Of a DNA stretch of 64,000 nucleotides, positions 47,458 to 58,171 are shown piece after piece (the stretch's first letter is position 1; every line of letters begins with the position of its first letter). The DNA is from Luteimonas sp. J29. GTDB lineage: Bacteria; Pseudomonadota; Gammaproteobacteria; Xanthomonadales; Xanthomonadaceae. The DNA lies in assembly GCF_000472505.1 (NCBI RefSeq), contig NZ_AWZR01000007.1:211494-275493 (forward strand). The letters run 5' to 3'. Both the position numbers and the translations under genes were made by a program. The notes beneath the pieces are model-generated. The model was not told the origin of the DNA, did no database searches, and worked only from the letters and a program-made list of their open reading frames with translations.

Positions 47458-47973
47458 ATGCGCCTCCAGTTGACCGTCGCCCTCGGCAGCCTGCTCGCCG
47501 TGCCCGCGCATGCCGCCGACGTCACCGTCTCGGTCCAGATCCCGCAGCTGCGGGTGGCCGAGTACCACCGTCCGTACGTGGCGGTGTTCGTCGAGGACGC
47601 CGCCGGCAAGCACGCCGCCAACCTCTCGGTCTGGTACCTGAGCCGCGACACCGCCGAAGGGCACGGCACCAAGTGGCTGCCCGACCTGCGCCAGTGGTGG
47701 CGCAAGTCCGGCCGCACGCTGGAGCTGCCCGTCGACGGCGTCACCGGTCCCACCCGTCCCGCCGGCACCCACGAACTCGGATTCGACGATGCGCATCCGG
47801 AACTGGCGAAGCTCGCCCCCGGCGAGTACGTGCTGGTGGTCGAAGCCGTGCGCGAAGTCGGCGGTCGCGAACTGCTCAGGATCCCCTTCAGCTGGCCGGT
47901 GACGTCCCCGCAGAGCGGGCGCGCCCAGGGCAGCAGCGAACTCGGCGCGGTCTCGCTCAGGCTCACGCCCTGA
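47458..47973 (+). CDS. DUF2271 periplasmic protein
   Basis: A 171-residue exported protein with signal peptide (MRLQLTVALGSLLAVPAHA) and a beta-rich DUF2271 domain (VAVFVEDAAGKHAANLSVWY, KWLPDLRQWWRKSG). The end GSSELGAVSLRLTP is typical of the family. DUF2271 proteins recur next to PepSY and ApbE genes in siderophore loci. Biochemical role unknown. It follows the PepSY gene by 27 bases. Confidence 0.87.
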   Translation: MRLQLTVALGSLLAVPAHAADVTVSVQIPQLRVAEYHRPYVAVFVEDAAGKHAANLSVWYLSRDTAEGHGTKWLPDLRQWWRKSGRTLELPVDGVTGPTRPAGTHELGFDDAHPELAKLAPGEYVLVVEAVREVGGRELLRIPFSWPVTSPQSGRAQGSSELGAVSLRLTP

Positions 47974-48007
47974 CCGCGCGCATTCCGATCACGACAAGGA
48001 GCCCTCC

Positions 48008-48889
48008 ATGAAGCGCAGTTCCCTGCTCGCCCTCGCGGTCGCCGCGCTGCTGCCGCTATCGGCCGCCGCGCACAAGCAATGGATCATTCCCTCGCAGGCC
48101 GTGGTCAACGGCAACGACGCGTGGGTGACCTTCGACGGCGCGATCTCGAACCAGCTGTTCTTCCCCGACCACGTGCCGATGCGGCTGGACAACGTGACCG
48201 CCACCGCGCCCGACGGCAGCACCGTCGAGCTGCATAACGCCAGCACCGGGAAGTACCGCAGCACCTTCGACGTCCGGCTCGAGCAGCCGGGCACCTACCG
48301 CATCGCCAACGTCAACGACGCCCTGTCCGCGCGCTGGGACACGCCCGAAAGCCTGGCCGCGAAGGCCGCGGCCGAAGCCGAAGGCAAGCCAGCCAGCGGC
48401 CCCGGCGCGCCGCCGGCCACCCGCGGCGGCTTCCTGCGCGGGGCCACGCCCGGGGATCTGGCGACAAAGGTGCCCGCCGACGCGATCGGCCTGCAGGTCA
48501 CGCAGGCGATCACCCGGGTGGAGACTTTCGTCACCAACGGCGCGCCCACAACCGGCGCGCTCGCGCCGACCGGCCGCGGCATCGAGCTGTCGCCGGTCAC
48601 CCATCCCAACGACCTCTACGCCGGCGAGGAAGCCACGTTCCGCTTCCTGGTGGACGGCGAGCCGGCCGCGGGCCTGGCGTTCGAGATCGTGCGCGGCGGC
48701 ACCCGCTACCGCAACGCGCAGGAGGAGATCCTCGCCACGACCGACGCCGAGGGCCTGCTGCGCGTCACCTTCCCCGAGCCCGGCCTGTACTGGCTGGAGA
48801 CGAGCCTGGAGGACGAGCGCCCGTCGGTGCCCGAGGCCACGCGGCGCCGACTCGGCTACGTGGCGACGCTGGAGGTGCTGCCGCAGTGA
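48008..48889 (+). CDS. DUF4198 periplasmic protein
   Basis: A 293-residue exported protein with signal peptide (MKRSSLLALAVAALLPLSAAA) followed at once by HKQWIIPS, the N-terminal His typical of DUF4198 proteins. It has two beta-sandwich-like domains with ELSPVTHPNDLYAGEEATF in the middle, and ends VATLEVLPQ. The N-terminal His after cleavage could bind copper or another metal, an inference. It belongs to the receptor locus and precedes apbE by 60 bases. Confidence 0.87.
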   Translation: MKRSSLLALAVAALLPLSAAAHKQWIIPSQAVVNGNDAWVTFDGAISNQLFFPDHVPMRLDNVTATAPDGSTVELHNASTGKYRSTFDVRLEQPGTYRIANVNDALSARWDTPESLAAKAAAEAEGKPASGPGAPPATRGGFLRGATPGDLATKVPADAIGLQVTQAITRVETFVTNGAPTTGALAPTGRGIELSPVTHPNDLYAGEEATFRFLVDGEPAAGLAFEIVRGGTRYRNAQEEILATTDAEGLLRVTFPEPGLYWLETSLEDERPSVPEATRRRLGYVATLEVLPQ

Positions 48890-48949
48890 TGGCGCCCCGC
48901 GGCGCGCGGCGGGGCTGATGCCAGCGCCTCCGCGCCACCACGCCCGGCC

Positions 48950-49918
48950 ATGAGCAGCAGCACCGCCCCCGCCAGCGCGTCCGTCGTGCACACCCTGTAC
49001 GGCGAAACCATGGGCACGCGCTGGCGCGTGGACCTGGTCGCGCCGCGGGACATGCTGCTGCACCCGCTGCACGCGGCACTGCAGGCGCGACTGGACGCGA
49101 TCGTCGCGCAGATGAGCACCTGGCGCGACGATTCGGACCTGATGCGCTACAACCGCGGCGCACCCGGCAGCTGGCATCCGTTGGCCGACGACTTCTTCGC
49201 CGTGGTCGACTGCGCCCTGCAGGTCGCCGCGGCCAGCGACGGCGCCTTCGATCCCACCGTCGGCCGCCTGGTCGGCGCTTGGGGATTCGGGGCCCATGCC
49301 GGGCCGCGCGGCGTGCCCGATCCGCGGCTCCTGGCGGAGGCACGCAGCACGGCCGGGTGGCGGCGGCTGGAGCTGCGGCGCGGCACGCGCGAGCTGCTCC
49401 AGCCGGGCGGCACCTGGCTCGATCTCTCGGCGATCGCCAAGGGCTACGCGGTGGACGCGCTGGCGGCGCTGCTGCGCGCGCGCGGGATCCCGGCGGCGCT
49501 GGTGGACGTCGGCGGCGAGCTGCGCGGCTACGGCCGCAAGCCGGACGGCGCGGCCTGGCGGGTCCTGGTCGAAGCCGGCGACGACGCCGTCGCCGACCCC
49601 TGCGTGGTGGCTTTGGACGACGCCGCGGTCGCGACCTCGGGCCCGTACTGGCAGCGTTACGAGGTCGAGGGCCGCGAGTGCTCGCACACCATCGACCCGC
49701 GCACCGGAAGGCCCGTGACCGACGCGCCGGCGGCCGTCAGCGTCGTCGCCGGCGACGCGATGCGCGCCGATGCCTGGTCGACGGCGCTTGCGGTGATGGG
49801 CGTGGGCGCCGGTGAACGGTTCGCGCGGGTGCACGGACTTGCCGCGCGCCTGCTTCCCGCCGGCCCCGGCGCGACGCCGCGCACGACGCCCGATTTCGAA
49901 GCACGCCTGCTGCGATGA
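48950..49918 (+). CDS. apbE: ApbE family FAD:protein FMN transferase
   Basis: Transfers FMN from FAD onto Ser/Thr of target redox proteins. The 322-residue protein has MSTWRDDSDLMRYN near 45-58, GAFDPTVGRLVGAWGFG near 92-110, LDLSAIAKGYAVDAL near 158-172, VDVGGELRGYG and TIDPRTGRPV. Unlike most ApbE proteins it has no visible signal peptide or lipobox; the frame upstream gives no alternative. It overlaps the flavodoxin-reductase gene by ATGA. Which protein of the locus is flavinylated is unclear. Confidence 0.92.
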   Translation: MSSSTAPASASVVHTLYGETMGTRWRVDLVAPRDMLLHPLHAALQARLDAIVAQMSTWRDDSDLMRYNRGAPGSWHPLADDFFAVVDCALQVAAASDGAFDPTVGRLVGAWGFGAHAGPRGVPDPRLLAEARSTAGWRRLELRRGTRELLQPGGTWLDLSAIAKGYAVDALAALLRARGIPAALVDVGGELRGYGRKPDGAAWRVLVEAGDDAVADPCVVALDDAAVATSGPYWQRYEVEGRECSHTIDPRTGRPVTDAPAAVSVVAGDAMRADAWSTALAVMGVGAGERFARVHGLAARLLPAGPGATPRTTPDFEARLLR

Positions 49919-51537
49919 AGTCCGCGCACCCGCCACATCCCCGCTGGCGCGCCGCGCTCGGCAACGGCGCGATCCTGGCCGTGCTGCTGGCGACCGCAAT
50001 CGCGCTGCTGCCGCTGCACGGCGATGCATGGTGGCCGGCGATGCCGCGGCCGCGCGACTGGTGGTCGGCCGCTGCCAGCCTGGCGCTGTACCTGGCACTG
50101 TGCGCATGGCGGCTGCCGCGCGGCCGCGGGCGGCGCTCCGACGACGGTGGCGCGGCGCTGCCGTGGCTGGTGGCGCACGCGAGCCAGACCGGCTTCGCCA
50201 TGGAACTGGCCGGGCACACGGCCGCCTCGCTGCGCGCCGCGGGCGCGCAGGTCGTGCTGCGTCCGCTGTCGGACATCGACGCGCCGCTGCTGGCGCGCAC
50301 GCAGCGCGCGCTGTTCATCGCCAGCACCACGGGCGAAGGCGATCCGCCCGACCTCGCGCTGTCGTTCCTGCGCGACACCATGGCGCAGGCGGCGGACCTG
50401 GCCCGCCTCGAATACGCCGTGCTGGCCCTTGGCGACCGCGACTACGCCCGCTTCTGCGCCTTCGGCCACCGCCTCGACCAGTGGCTGCGCCAGTGCGGCG
50501 CGCGTGCACTGTTCGACCTCACCGAAGTGGACAACGGCGACCCGGGCGCGCTGCGCCACTGGCAGCACCACCTCGCGCTGGCCGCGGGCGCGGCCGCGAT
50601 GCCCGACTGGACGCCGCCGCGCTACGAGCGGTGGACGCTGGCCGCGCGCACGCTGCTCAATCCGGGCAGCCAGGGCGGTCCCGCGTTCCACCTGGTGCTG
50701 CGCCCGCCACCGGGCGCCGCACCGGAATGGCAGGCCGGCGACATCGCCGAGGTCGGACCGCGCAACGCTCCGGCAGCCGTCGAGGGGCTGCTCGCGGCGA
50801 CCGGACTCGATGGCGATGCCGTGGTCCGGTTCCGGTCGCAGGCAACCACGCTGCGCGAGGCGCTGGCCGCCGCCCACCTGCCCGACCCGGCGACGCTGCC
50901 CGCCCGTCCGCAGGCCGTGGCGGATCTGCTGCAGCCCTTGCCGCACCGCGAATACTCGATCGCCTCGCTCCCCGCAGATGGCGCAGTGGAACTGCTGGTG
51001 CGGCAGATGCAGCGCGAGGACGGCCGCCCCGGCCTCGGCAGCGGCTGGCTGTGCCGGCATGCACGGGTGGGCGACACGATCGACCTGCGCATCCGCGCCA
51101 ATCCCCAGTTCCATCCACCGGCGGGCGACCGCCCGCTGCTGCTGGTCGGCAACGGCACCGGGATCGCCGGGCTGCGCGCCCTGCTCAAGGCGCGCGCCGG
51201 CGCGGGGGCGAGGCGCAACTGGCTGCTGATGGGCGAACGCCAGCGCGCGCACGACGCGTTCTTCGAAACCGAGCTCCGGCGCTGGCTCGACGATGGCGTG
51301 CTCGAACGCTGCGATTTCGCCTGGTCGCGCGACGAACCGCGCCGCTACGTGCAGGACGCGCTGCGCGAGCAGGCGCCGCGGCTGCGCGCATGGGTGGACG
51401 AGGGCGCCGCGATCTATGTCTGCGGCAGCCTCGCGGGGATGGCGCCCGGCGTGGACGCGGTCTTGCGCGAAGTGCTCGGCGAGGACGTCGTGGACGCGCT
51501 GCGCGAGCAGGGCCGCTACCGGCGCGACGTCTACTGA
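49915..51537 (+). CDS. Membrane-anchored flavodoxin/FNR-type reductase (siderophore reductase partner)
   Basis: A 540-residue protein with two N-terminal hydrophobic segments (about 19-38 and 48-65), a flavodoxin domain (HASQTGFAMELAGHTAASLR, TTGEGDPPD) and a FAD/NAD(P)H reductase module (HREYSIASLP, VGNGTGIAGLRAL, C-terminal GRYRRDVY). The order is like CysJ/P450 reductase but membrane-tethered. It is expected to pass electrons from NADPH to the PepSY protein for periplasmic ferric-siderophore reduction. Last gene of the locus; its stop overlaps the convergent HutD-like gene. Confidence 0.88.
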   Translation: MKSAHPPHPRWRAALGNGAILAVLLATAIALLPLHGDAWWPAMPRPRDWWSAAASLALYLALCAWRLPRGRGRRSDDGGAALPWLVAHASQTGFAMELAGHTAASLRAAGAQVVLRPLSDIDAPLLARTQRALFIASTTGEGDPPDLALSFLRDTMAQAADLARLEYAVLALGDRDYARFCAFGHRLDQWLRQCGARALFDLTEVDNGDPGALRHWQHHLALAAGAAAMPDWTPPRYERWTLAARTLLNPGSQGGPAFHLVLRPPPGAAPEWQAGDIAEVGPRNAPAAVEGLLAATGLDGDAVVRFRSQATTLREALAAAHLPDPATLPARPQAVADLLQPLPHREYSIASLPADGAVELLVRQMQREDGRPGLGSGWLCRHARVGDTIDLRIRANPQFHPPAGDRPLLLVGNGTGIAGLRALLKARAGAGARRNWLLMGERQRAHDAFFETELRRWLDDGVLERCDFAWSRDEPRRYVQDALREQAPRLRAWVDEGAAIYVCGSLAGMAPGVDAVLREVLGEDVVDALREQGRYRRDVY

Positions 51538-52127
51538 GCCGCCCGGCGCGGATCGATCCGCACCAGCAAGGCCTCGCCGCTGCCGTCGAAGGCATGCCGC
51601 GTGCGCGCCTGTCCTGCGCCGAGCAGCGCGGTGTCGCCAGCGGCCAGCGGCGGCAGCCCGGCCGCATCGCCATTGAAGACGACACGGCCGGTCAGCAGGT
51701 GCAGCACCCAGGTCGAGCCGGGGTCGGTGAACACCACCATGGTGCCGACCATCGGCCGATGCCACAGCTGGGCCTCGACCACCTCGCGCCGCCACATCAG
51801 GTTGAAGCAGGTGGCGCGGCCGCCCTGCGGCAGGCCCTCCACCGCGCGCTCGCCGTCGAACCGCAGGCGCTGGTGGGGCCGCTGCAGCGCGTGCCGCCCG
51901 CCATCGGCGAAGACCAGCTCCAGGCCCTCGCCCTCGAGCAGGACCAGCTCGCGATCGACGCCGGGGAACCGCGAGAAGGCGGCCGGCGCCTCGACCTCCG
52001 CGATCGACAGACGCCAGTCCCAGGAGTCTCCGCCCTCGGCGTGGATCTCTCGGGTCCAGCCGAGCCCGTTGCGCCAGCGTTCGCGCCGGTACTCGTGGGC
52101 GGGGATGAGGTGTACGCGGGGCTGCAT
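51531..52127 (-). CDS. HutD/Ves family cupin-like protein
   Basis: A 198-residue soluble protein of the HutD/Ves family, with the conserved RRERWRNGLGWTREIHAEG at the N-terminus (about 14-32) and a double-cupin body (LVLLEGEGLELVFADGG, FNLMWRREV). HutD is sometimes associated with histidine use, but no hut genes are near and the function is unclear. The start at MQPRVHLIP is the family N-terminus. The last codons overlap the convergent reductase gene by 7 bases. Confidence 0.85.
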   Translation of the reverse strand: MQPRVHLIPAHEYRRERWRNGLGWTREIHAEGGDSWDWRLSIAEVEAPAAFSRFPGVDRELVLLEGEGLELVFADGGRHALQRPHQRLRFDGERAVEGLPQGGRATCFNLMWRREVVEAQLWHRPMVGTMVVFTDPGSTWVLHLLTGRVVFNGDAAGLPPLAAGDTALLGAGQARTRHAFDGSGEALLVRIDPRRAAQ

Positions 52128-52298
52128 CCGCGGAAGTCTAGCCGCCCACGCCGCGCGGCGCGGAACGAGCGCCGCCCGCCATGCCTTCCCTGGCACGGAA
52201 CGGGCGGCGGGTACGTCCCTGTATGACGGCGGCACGCCGTCCCGCGGGGCCTCCTGCCCCACCCGGCGCGCGTCCCTGCGCCCCGGAAGTCGACCGGT

Positions 52299-52628
52299 TC
52301 AGCGCGTCTGCGCAGTGGCGCGGGTGGGCGCGGCCGCGGGCCTGGCCGGCGCCGGGCCGGCGTTGACCACGATACGGTCCCGGTTCAACTCGACGGTCCG
52401 CAGGCCGATGCCCTTGACCTCGGCGAGCTGTTCGGCGCTGCGGAACGGCCCGTTGGACTTGCGATGGGCCACGATGGCCTCGGCCTTGGACGCGCCGACG
52501 TTCACCAGCACGCGTTCGAGGGTGGCGGCGTCGGCGGTGTTGATGTTGACCTTCTCGGCCGCGATCGCGTTGCCGGCCATCGCCAGCGCGAGCAGCAGGA
52601 CCGCCAGCAGGTGCCTGATCGTGTTCAT
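52299..52628 (-). CDS. ComEA-like helix-hairpin-helix protein
   Basis: A 109-residue exported DNA-binding protein with signal peptide (MNTIRHLLAVLLLALAMAGNAIA). It has the ComEA core VNINTADAATLERVLVNVG followed by a second hairpin AEQLAEVKGIGLRTVELNRD. A Pro/Ala-rich tail ends the protein. Members bind incoming DNA in the periplasm during natural transformation. No other competence gene is present. Confidence 0.9.
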   Translation of the reverse strand: MNTIRHLLAVLLLALAMAGNAIAAEKVNINTADAATLERVLVNVGASKAEAIVAHRKSNGPFRSAEQLAEVKGIGLRTVELNRDRIVVNAGPAPARPAAAPTRATAQTR

Positions 52629-52840
52629 TCCTGTCTCCTTGGAGTGATGTGGTGTCCATTCCCCGGCCGCGTCCAGCGTGCCGGCAATTGGAGTCTCGCG
52701 TGGGCGCCGGCACCTGCCCTATCGCCATGGGGTCCCGTGCGCGCCGGGTTAGTGCGGCATCGGGAGTGGGAAAACCCCTACCCTTGACCCCGCGTGGCGC
52801 GCACGCGAATACTCGGGACGGCAGCATCGGGGACTCCGGA

Positions 52841-53254
52841 ATGCCCAGGCGACCGGCCGGCCATCGTCATCCCGTCACCACCAAGGTCGACGGCCACCGC
52901 GCCCTGGCGCTGGCGGCGTGCGCCGCCTTCCTCGTGGTGGGCATCCCATACTGGGCCAGGCCCTTGTCCGGACTGTCGCTGCCCCGCGACATCCTTGGCG
53001 TGCCACTGGTCGCGGTCGGCGTGCTCGCGGCGCTGTCGTGCATCGTCGGGCGCACCGGATTCTGGAAGACCGGCCTGGCCGTATCCGCGTCGGTCCCCGC
53101 CGCAGTGATGGCCCGTGTCGTGTGCGAGGCCAGCCTCGTCCCCGGCACGCACAACCTGTGGCCGTTCGAGCTGGTCCTGGTGGCGGGCCCTGCGCTTGCC
53201 GCAGGCTTCTGCGGGGCGGCGGTCGGAAGCCTGCTCCGGAGGCTCATGGCCTGA
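52841..53254 (+). CDS. Hypothetical membrane protein
   Basis: A 137-residue unrecognised protein with about four helices (ALALAACAAFLVVGIPYWA, ILGVPLVAVGVLAALSCIVG, TGLAVSASVPAAVMARVVC and the C-terminal ELVLVAGPALAAGFCGAAVG). The start is uncertain; ATG 52841 was chosen before the first helix, but GTG 52649 in the same frame would add 64 residues without a clear ribosome site. No family or neighbour link was found. Confidence 0.55.
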   Translation: MPRRPAGHRHPVTTKVDGHRALALAACAAFLVVGIPYWARPLSGLSLPRDILGVPLVAVGVLAALSCIVGRTGFWKTGLAVSASVPAAVMARVVCEASLVPGTHNLWPFELVLVAGPALAAGFCGAAVGSLLRRLMA

Positions 53255-53514
53255 CCGGGCCCACGGTTGCCGGTCGCGCGCGTGCGCAAGGGGACGGCAG
53301 GCAATTGAACGCGCGCAGCGACGGGAGCACGATGGCGCCGCGGACAGCGGGCGCGCGACCGTGGCCGGACGGTTCACCGCGTTGCTGGCGTCCCTGCCCC
53401 TGGCGACGGGCGGGGTGACGGGCTGCATCCTGCGCGCCCGCCATCGGCCAGGGTGGCCAGCTTCCGCACGCGCCCGCCTGCGGCGATCGCGATGCCACGA
53501 CCAGGGAGGCCTCC

Positions 53515-53874
53515 ATGCCGGAGCACGGGAAGATCAACTACGTCGAGTTCCCCAGCCGCGATCCCGAGGCGACGAAACGGTTCTTCGGCGAAGCCTTCGG
53601 CTGGACCTTCGAGGACTACGGACCCGACTACATCGCGTTCTCCGGGCAAGGCCTGGATGGTGGCTTCTACCGCTCGGCGCTGGCGGCGCGAACGGCCGTC
53701 GGCAGCGCGCTCGTCGTCCTCTACAGCAACGACCTCGAGGCGACGCTGCGCAAGGTGCAAGCCGCGGGCGGCACCATCGTCAGGCCGGTCTTCGCCTTCC
53801 CGGGCGGCCGCAGGTTCCACTTCACCGAACCTGGCGGCAACGAGCTCGCGGTGTGGTCGGATCCGGCGGAGTGA
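53515..53874 (+). CDS. VOC superfamily (glyoxalase/bleomycin-resistance-like) protein
   Basis: A 119-residue protein of the vicinal oxygen chelate fold, with INYVEFPSRDPEATKRFFGE at the N-terminus and FTEPGGNELAVWSD at the end. Typical small VOC proteins carry one paired beta-alpha-beta-beta-beta module repeat set and bind a metal through His/Glu. The substrate is unknown. It lies 260 bases after the unknown membrane gene in a gap without other genes, and about 195 bases before the M20 peptidase gene. Confidence 0.85.
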   Translation: MPEHGKINYVEFPSRDPEATKRFFGEAFGWTFEDYGPDYIAFSGQGLDGGFYRSALAARTAVGSALVVLYSNDLEATLRKVQAAGGTIVRPVFAFPGGRRFHFTEPGGNELAVWSDPAE

Positions 53875-54036
53875 TCCGACCGCGGAACTGAACGTTCCGC
53901 CGGCGCAGGACACGAGCGGGCGGGCATCGCGAACGCACGCGACAGCGCGGTGTTCGCGCGGATCACCGGCCCGGCCGCCAACGCGGCGCCCCTGCCCCGC
54001 CGCGCCGGGTGAAGGGCCCGTGCGCGGCCGCGGCGG

Positions 54037-54042
54037 TACAAT
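54037..54042 (+). promoter_or_regulatory. -10 element of the M20 peptidase gene
   Basis: TACAAT lies 27 bases before ATG 54070, in a GC-rich background. No good -35 hexamer was found. Confidence 0.4.
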
Positions 54043-54069
54043 GACGCTTTCCGCATACCGGCAGGCACC

Positions 54070-55563
<1,494 letters not shown>

Positions 55564-55642
55564 GGTCCGGGGCCGGCGGGACTGGCGCACGGGCGCTGGT
55601 CCTGCCAGCCTTGCGCCTGATCTTCGACAAGGGGGAATACGC

Positions 55643-55906
55643 ATGCACGGAGTCTTCGGCGGCGACAGCTGGCTGTGGATCATCGTCGTCGGCCTGGTGG
55701 TCGGCCTGCTGGCGCGACTGCTCAAGCCCGGCCGCGACCGGATGGGCCTGGTCCTCACCACGCTGCTGGGCATCGGCGGCGCGCTGCTGGCCGGCTGGGT
55801 CGGCCGCACCATGGGCTGGTACGCGCCGGGCGAGAAGGTCGGCTTCCTCGCCTCGCTGGTGGGCGCGATCGTGATCCTGCTGGTGGTGGGCAAGCTGCGG
55901 CGCTGA
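55643..55906 (+). CDS. GlsB/YeaQ/YmgE family stress membrane protein
   Basis: An 87-residue protein of the transglycosylase-associated (GlsB/YeaQ) family with three helices: WLWIIVVGLVVGLLARLLKP, VLTTLLGIGGALLAGWVGRT and FLASLVGAIVILLVVGKL. Stress-induced in several bacteria, exact role unknown. A GGGGGAA ribosome site lies upstream of ATG 55643. It lies 79 bases after the peptidase gene and before a repeat-rich convergent gap. Confidence 0.88.
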   Translation: MHGVFGGDSWLWIIVVGLVVGLLARLLKPGRDRMGLVLTTLLGIGGALLAGWVGRTMGWYAPGEKVGFLASLVGAIVILLVVGKLRR

Positions 55907-55955
55907 ATCCGGAAAGGGGATCGCGCGGTCGTGGCGGGACGCGGCGATGAACGTT

Positions 55956-56009
55956 GCGGGCCGTGCGGGCCGTGCGGGTCGCGCGGGTCGCGCGGGTCGC
56001 GCGGGTCGC
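55956..56009. repeat. Tandem 9-bp repeat, six units
   Basis: Six uninterrupted units: GCGGGCCGT twice, then GCGGGTCGC four times. The last unit runs directly into the left REP arm at 56005. The unit resembles the CGCGAC end of the REP, so the array may have grown from slippage at the REP edge. Confidence 0.8.
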
Positions 56010-56075
56010 GGCTGAAGCCGCTCCCACACGGGAGCGGGGAAATGCGAGGCCTGTAGGAGCGGCTTCAGCCGCGAC
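56005..56075. repeat. Inverted pair of REP elements
   Basis: GTCGCGGCTGAAGCCGCTCC (56005-56024) and its perfect reverse complement (56056-56075) are separated by 31 bases. The gap is between the convergent GlsB and cysNC genes, the usual place for such elements. The same core occurs once after sufS. Confidence 0.85.
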
Positions 56076-56163
56076 CGCACGACGGGTCGACCCTGGCCGC
56101 GACAGTCCCGCGCGTCCGGCCACGACCGCCCATCGGCGGCACGCCGGACGCCCAGGGCGCGGC

Positions 56164-58080
56164 TCAATCGAGCAGGCGCGCGATCACCTGTTCGGCCAGC
56201 ACGGCCGGATCGGCGGCGGTGGTGTCGAGCACCAGTTCCGGCGACTCCGGCGGCTCGTAGGGCGAGTCGATGCCGGTGAAGTTCGGCAGCTCGCCACGGC
56301 GCGCCTTGGCGTAAAGGCCCTTCACGTCGCGCCGCTCGGCCTCCTCCAGCGGGGTGTTGACGTACACCTCGATGAAATCGCCCTCGTCGAACAGCGCGCG
56401 CGCCGCGCGACGCTCCGCGCGGAACGGCGAGATGAAGCTCACCAGCACGATCAGGCCGGCGTCGGTCATCAGCTTCGCCACTTCCGACACCCGGCGCAGG
56501 TTCTCCACCCGGTCCTCGTCGGTGAAGCCGAGGTCGCGGTTGAGGCCGTGGCGGACGTTGTCGCCGTCGAGCAGGTAGGTGTGCAGGCCGCGCGCCAGCA
56601 GTCCGCGCTCGACCAGGTTGGCGATCGTGGACTTGCCCGCCCCCGACAGGCCGGTGAACCACACGCAGCGCGGGTGCTGCCCCTTGAGAGCGGCGCGCGC
56701 CTTGCGGTCCACGTCCAGCGCCTGCCAGTGGATGTTGTCGGCGCGGCGCAGGCCGTGGCGGATCATGCCGGCGCCGACGGTCGCGCGCGAGATCGGATCG
56801 ACGAGGATGAAGCCGCCCAGCGCCGCGCTCTCGGCATAGGGCGCGAACGCGACCGGGCTGTCGAGCGACAGCACGAGCTCGCCGATCTCGTTGAACTCCA
56901 GGCGCTTGGCGGCCAGAGGCTGCAGGCTCTCGGGGTCGTGGCGATACTTGAGCTCGCTCACGCGCGCGCCCACGGTGCGCGGGCCGAGCTTGACCTGGTA
57001 GCGGCGGCCGGGCAGCAGCGGCGCCTCGTCGAACCAGAGCACGTCGGCCTGGACCTGGTCGCTGTGGGCGAGCGGCGCGTCCGGCGTGGCGAGCACGTGG
57101 CCACGGCCGACATCCACGTCGTCGGCCAGCCGCACCGTCACCGCCTGGCCGGCAGCGGCCTGGGGGCGCGGGGTGCCGGCCACGCACAGTGCGGCCACCT
57201 GGCTCGCGACGCCGGACGGTTCGACGCGGACCGCGTCCCCCGCGTGGAGCACGCCCGACACCAGGGTGCCCGCCAGCCAGCGCGCGCCATCGGCGTCGCG
57301 CAGCACCGACTGCACCGGCAGCCGCATCGGCCCGGCGGCCTCGTCGCGCCGCACCGGCACCGACTCCAGGTGCTCGAGCACGCTCGGGCCTTCGTACCAG
57401 GGCATCGCCGGCGAACGCGTGGTCACGTTGTCGCCGACCGCCGCGGCGACCGGCACCGCCACCACGTCCGGGATGCCCAGCCGGCCGGCGTGCTCGCCGA
57501 AGCGCGAGGCGATGCCGTCGAACACGGCCCGGTCGTAACCCACGCGGTCCATCTTGTTCACCGCCAGCAGCACGTGGCGCACGCCGAACAGCGACAGGAT
57601 CGCGGCGTGGCGGAACGTCTGCGGGAGCAGGCCACGCGTGGCGTCGACCAGCACCACGGCCAGGTCGGCCACCGAGGCGCCGGTGGCCATGTTGCGGGTG
57701 TACTGCACGTGGCCCGGGCAGTCGGCGATCAGGAAGCGGCGGCGCCGGGTCTCCAGGTGGCGCCAGGCGACGTCGATGGTGATGCCCTGCTCGCGCTCGG
57801 CGTCGAGGCCGTCGAGCAGCAGCGCGTAGTCGATCTCCCCGCCGCGGGTGCCGTGGGCGGCGCTGGCGCGTTCCAGCGCGGCGCGCTCGTCGTCGGGCAC
57901 GCGCCCGGCCTCGTACAGCAGGCGCCCGATCAGGGTGCTCTTGCCGTCGTCCACGCTGCCGCAGGCGATCATGCGCACGAAGTCCGAGCCCGGATCGCGC
58001 CCGCCCTTCAGCGCGCGCCGGGGCGCATCGCCGGCGGCGTCGCCGGTCGGGCGGTAGAGGTCGCTGGCCACGCTGCTCAT
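56164..58080 (-). CDS. cysNC: Bifunctional sulfate adenylyltransferase subunit 1 / APS kinase (CysNC)
   Basis: Fusion of the GTPase subunit of ATP sulfurylase (CysN, about residues 1-440) with adenylyl-sulfate kinase (CysC, about 450-638), 638 residues, like NodQ. CysN motifs are GSVDDGKST (41-49), [17 protein letters not shown] and VNKMDRVG. CysC shows [14 protein letters not shown] and [15 protein letters not shown]. The start ATG 58080 follows cysD by 91 bases. It makes APS and then PAPS from sulfate, ATP and GTP. Confidence 0.97.
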   Translation of the reverse strand: MSSVASDLYRPTGDAAGDAPRRALKGGRDPGSDFVRMIACGSVDDGKSTLIGRLLYEAGRVPDDERAALERASAAHGTRGGEIDYALLLDGLDAEREQGITIDVAWRHLETRRRRFLIADCPGHVQYTRNMATGASVADLAVVLVDATRGLLPQTFRHAAILSLFGVRHVLLAVNKMDRVGYDRAVFDGIASRFGEHAGRLGIPDVVAVPVAAAVGDNVTTRSPAMPWYEGPSVLEHLESVPVRRDEAAGPMRLPVQSVLRDADGARWLAGTLVSGVLHAGDAVRVEPSGVASQVAALCVAGTPRPQAAAGQAVTVRLADDVDVGRGHVLATPDAPLAHSDQVQADVLWFDEAPLLPGRRYQVKLGPRTVGARVSELKYRHDPESLQPLAAKRLEFNEIGELVLSLDSPVAFAPYAESAALGGFILVDPISRATVGAGMIRHGLRRADNIHWQALDVDRKARAALKGQHPRCVWFTGLSGAGKSTIANLVERGLLARGLHTYLLDGDNVRHGLNRDLGFTDEDRVENLRRVSEVAKLMTDAGLIVLVSFISPFRAERRAARALFDEGDFIEVYVNTPLEEAERRDVKGLYAKARRGELPNFTGIDSPYEPPESPELVLDTTAADPAVLAEQVIARLLD

Positions 58081-58171
58081 CCTGTCATCTCCCACCGCGC
58101 AAGGCCACCACGGACGCATCGGCGGCGCATCCGGGCCCCGGGCACGCCGGGGCCCCGCGCCACGCCACCGT

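Noticed and set aside
48530..48580. TTGAL in DUF4198 as an ApbE flavinylation site
   Set aside because: It lacks the upstream Asp and the terminal Thr/Ser of the usual motif and looks like an ordinary part of the family sequence.
55956..56009. CRISPR-like array
   Set aside because: Units are 9 bp and directly adjacent with no spacers; it is a simple tandem repeat.
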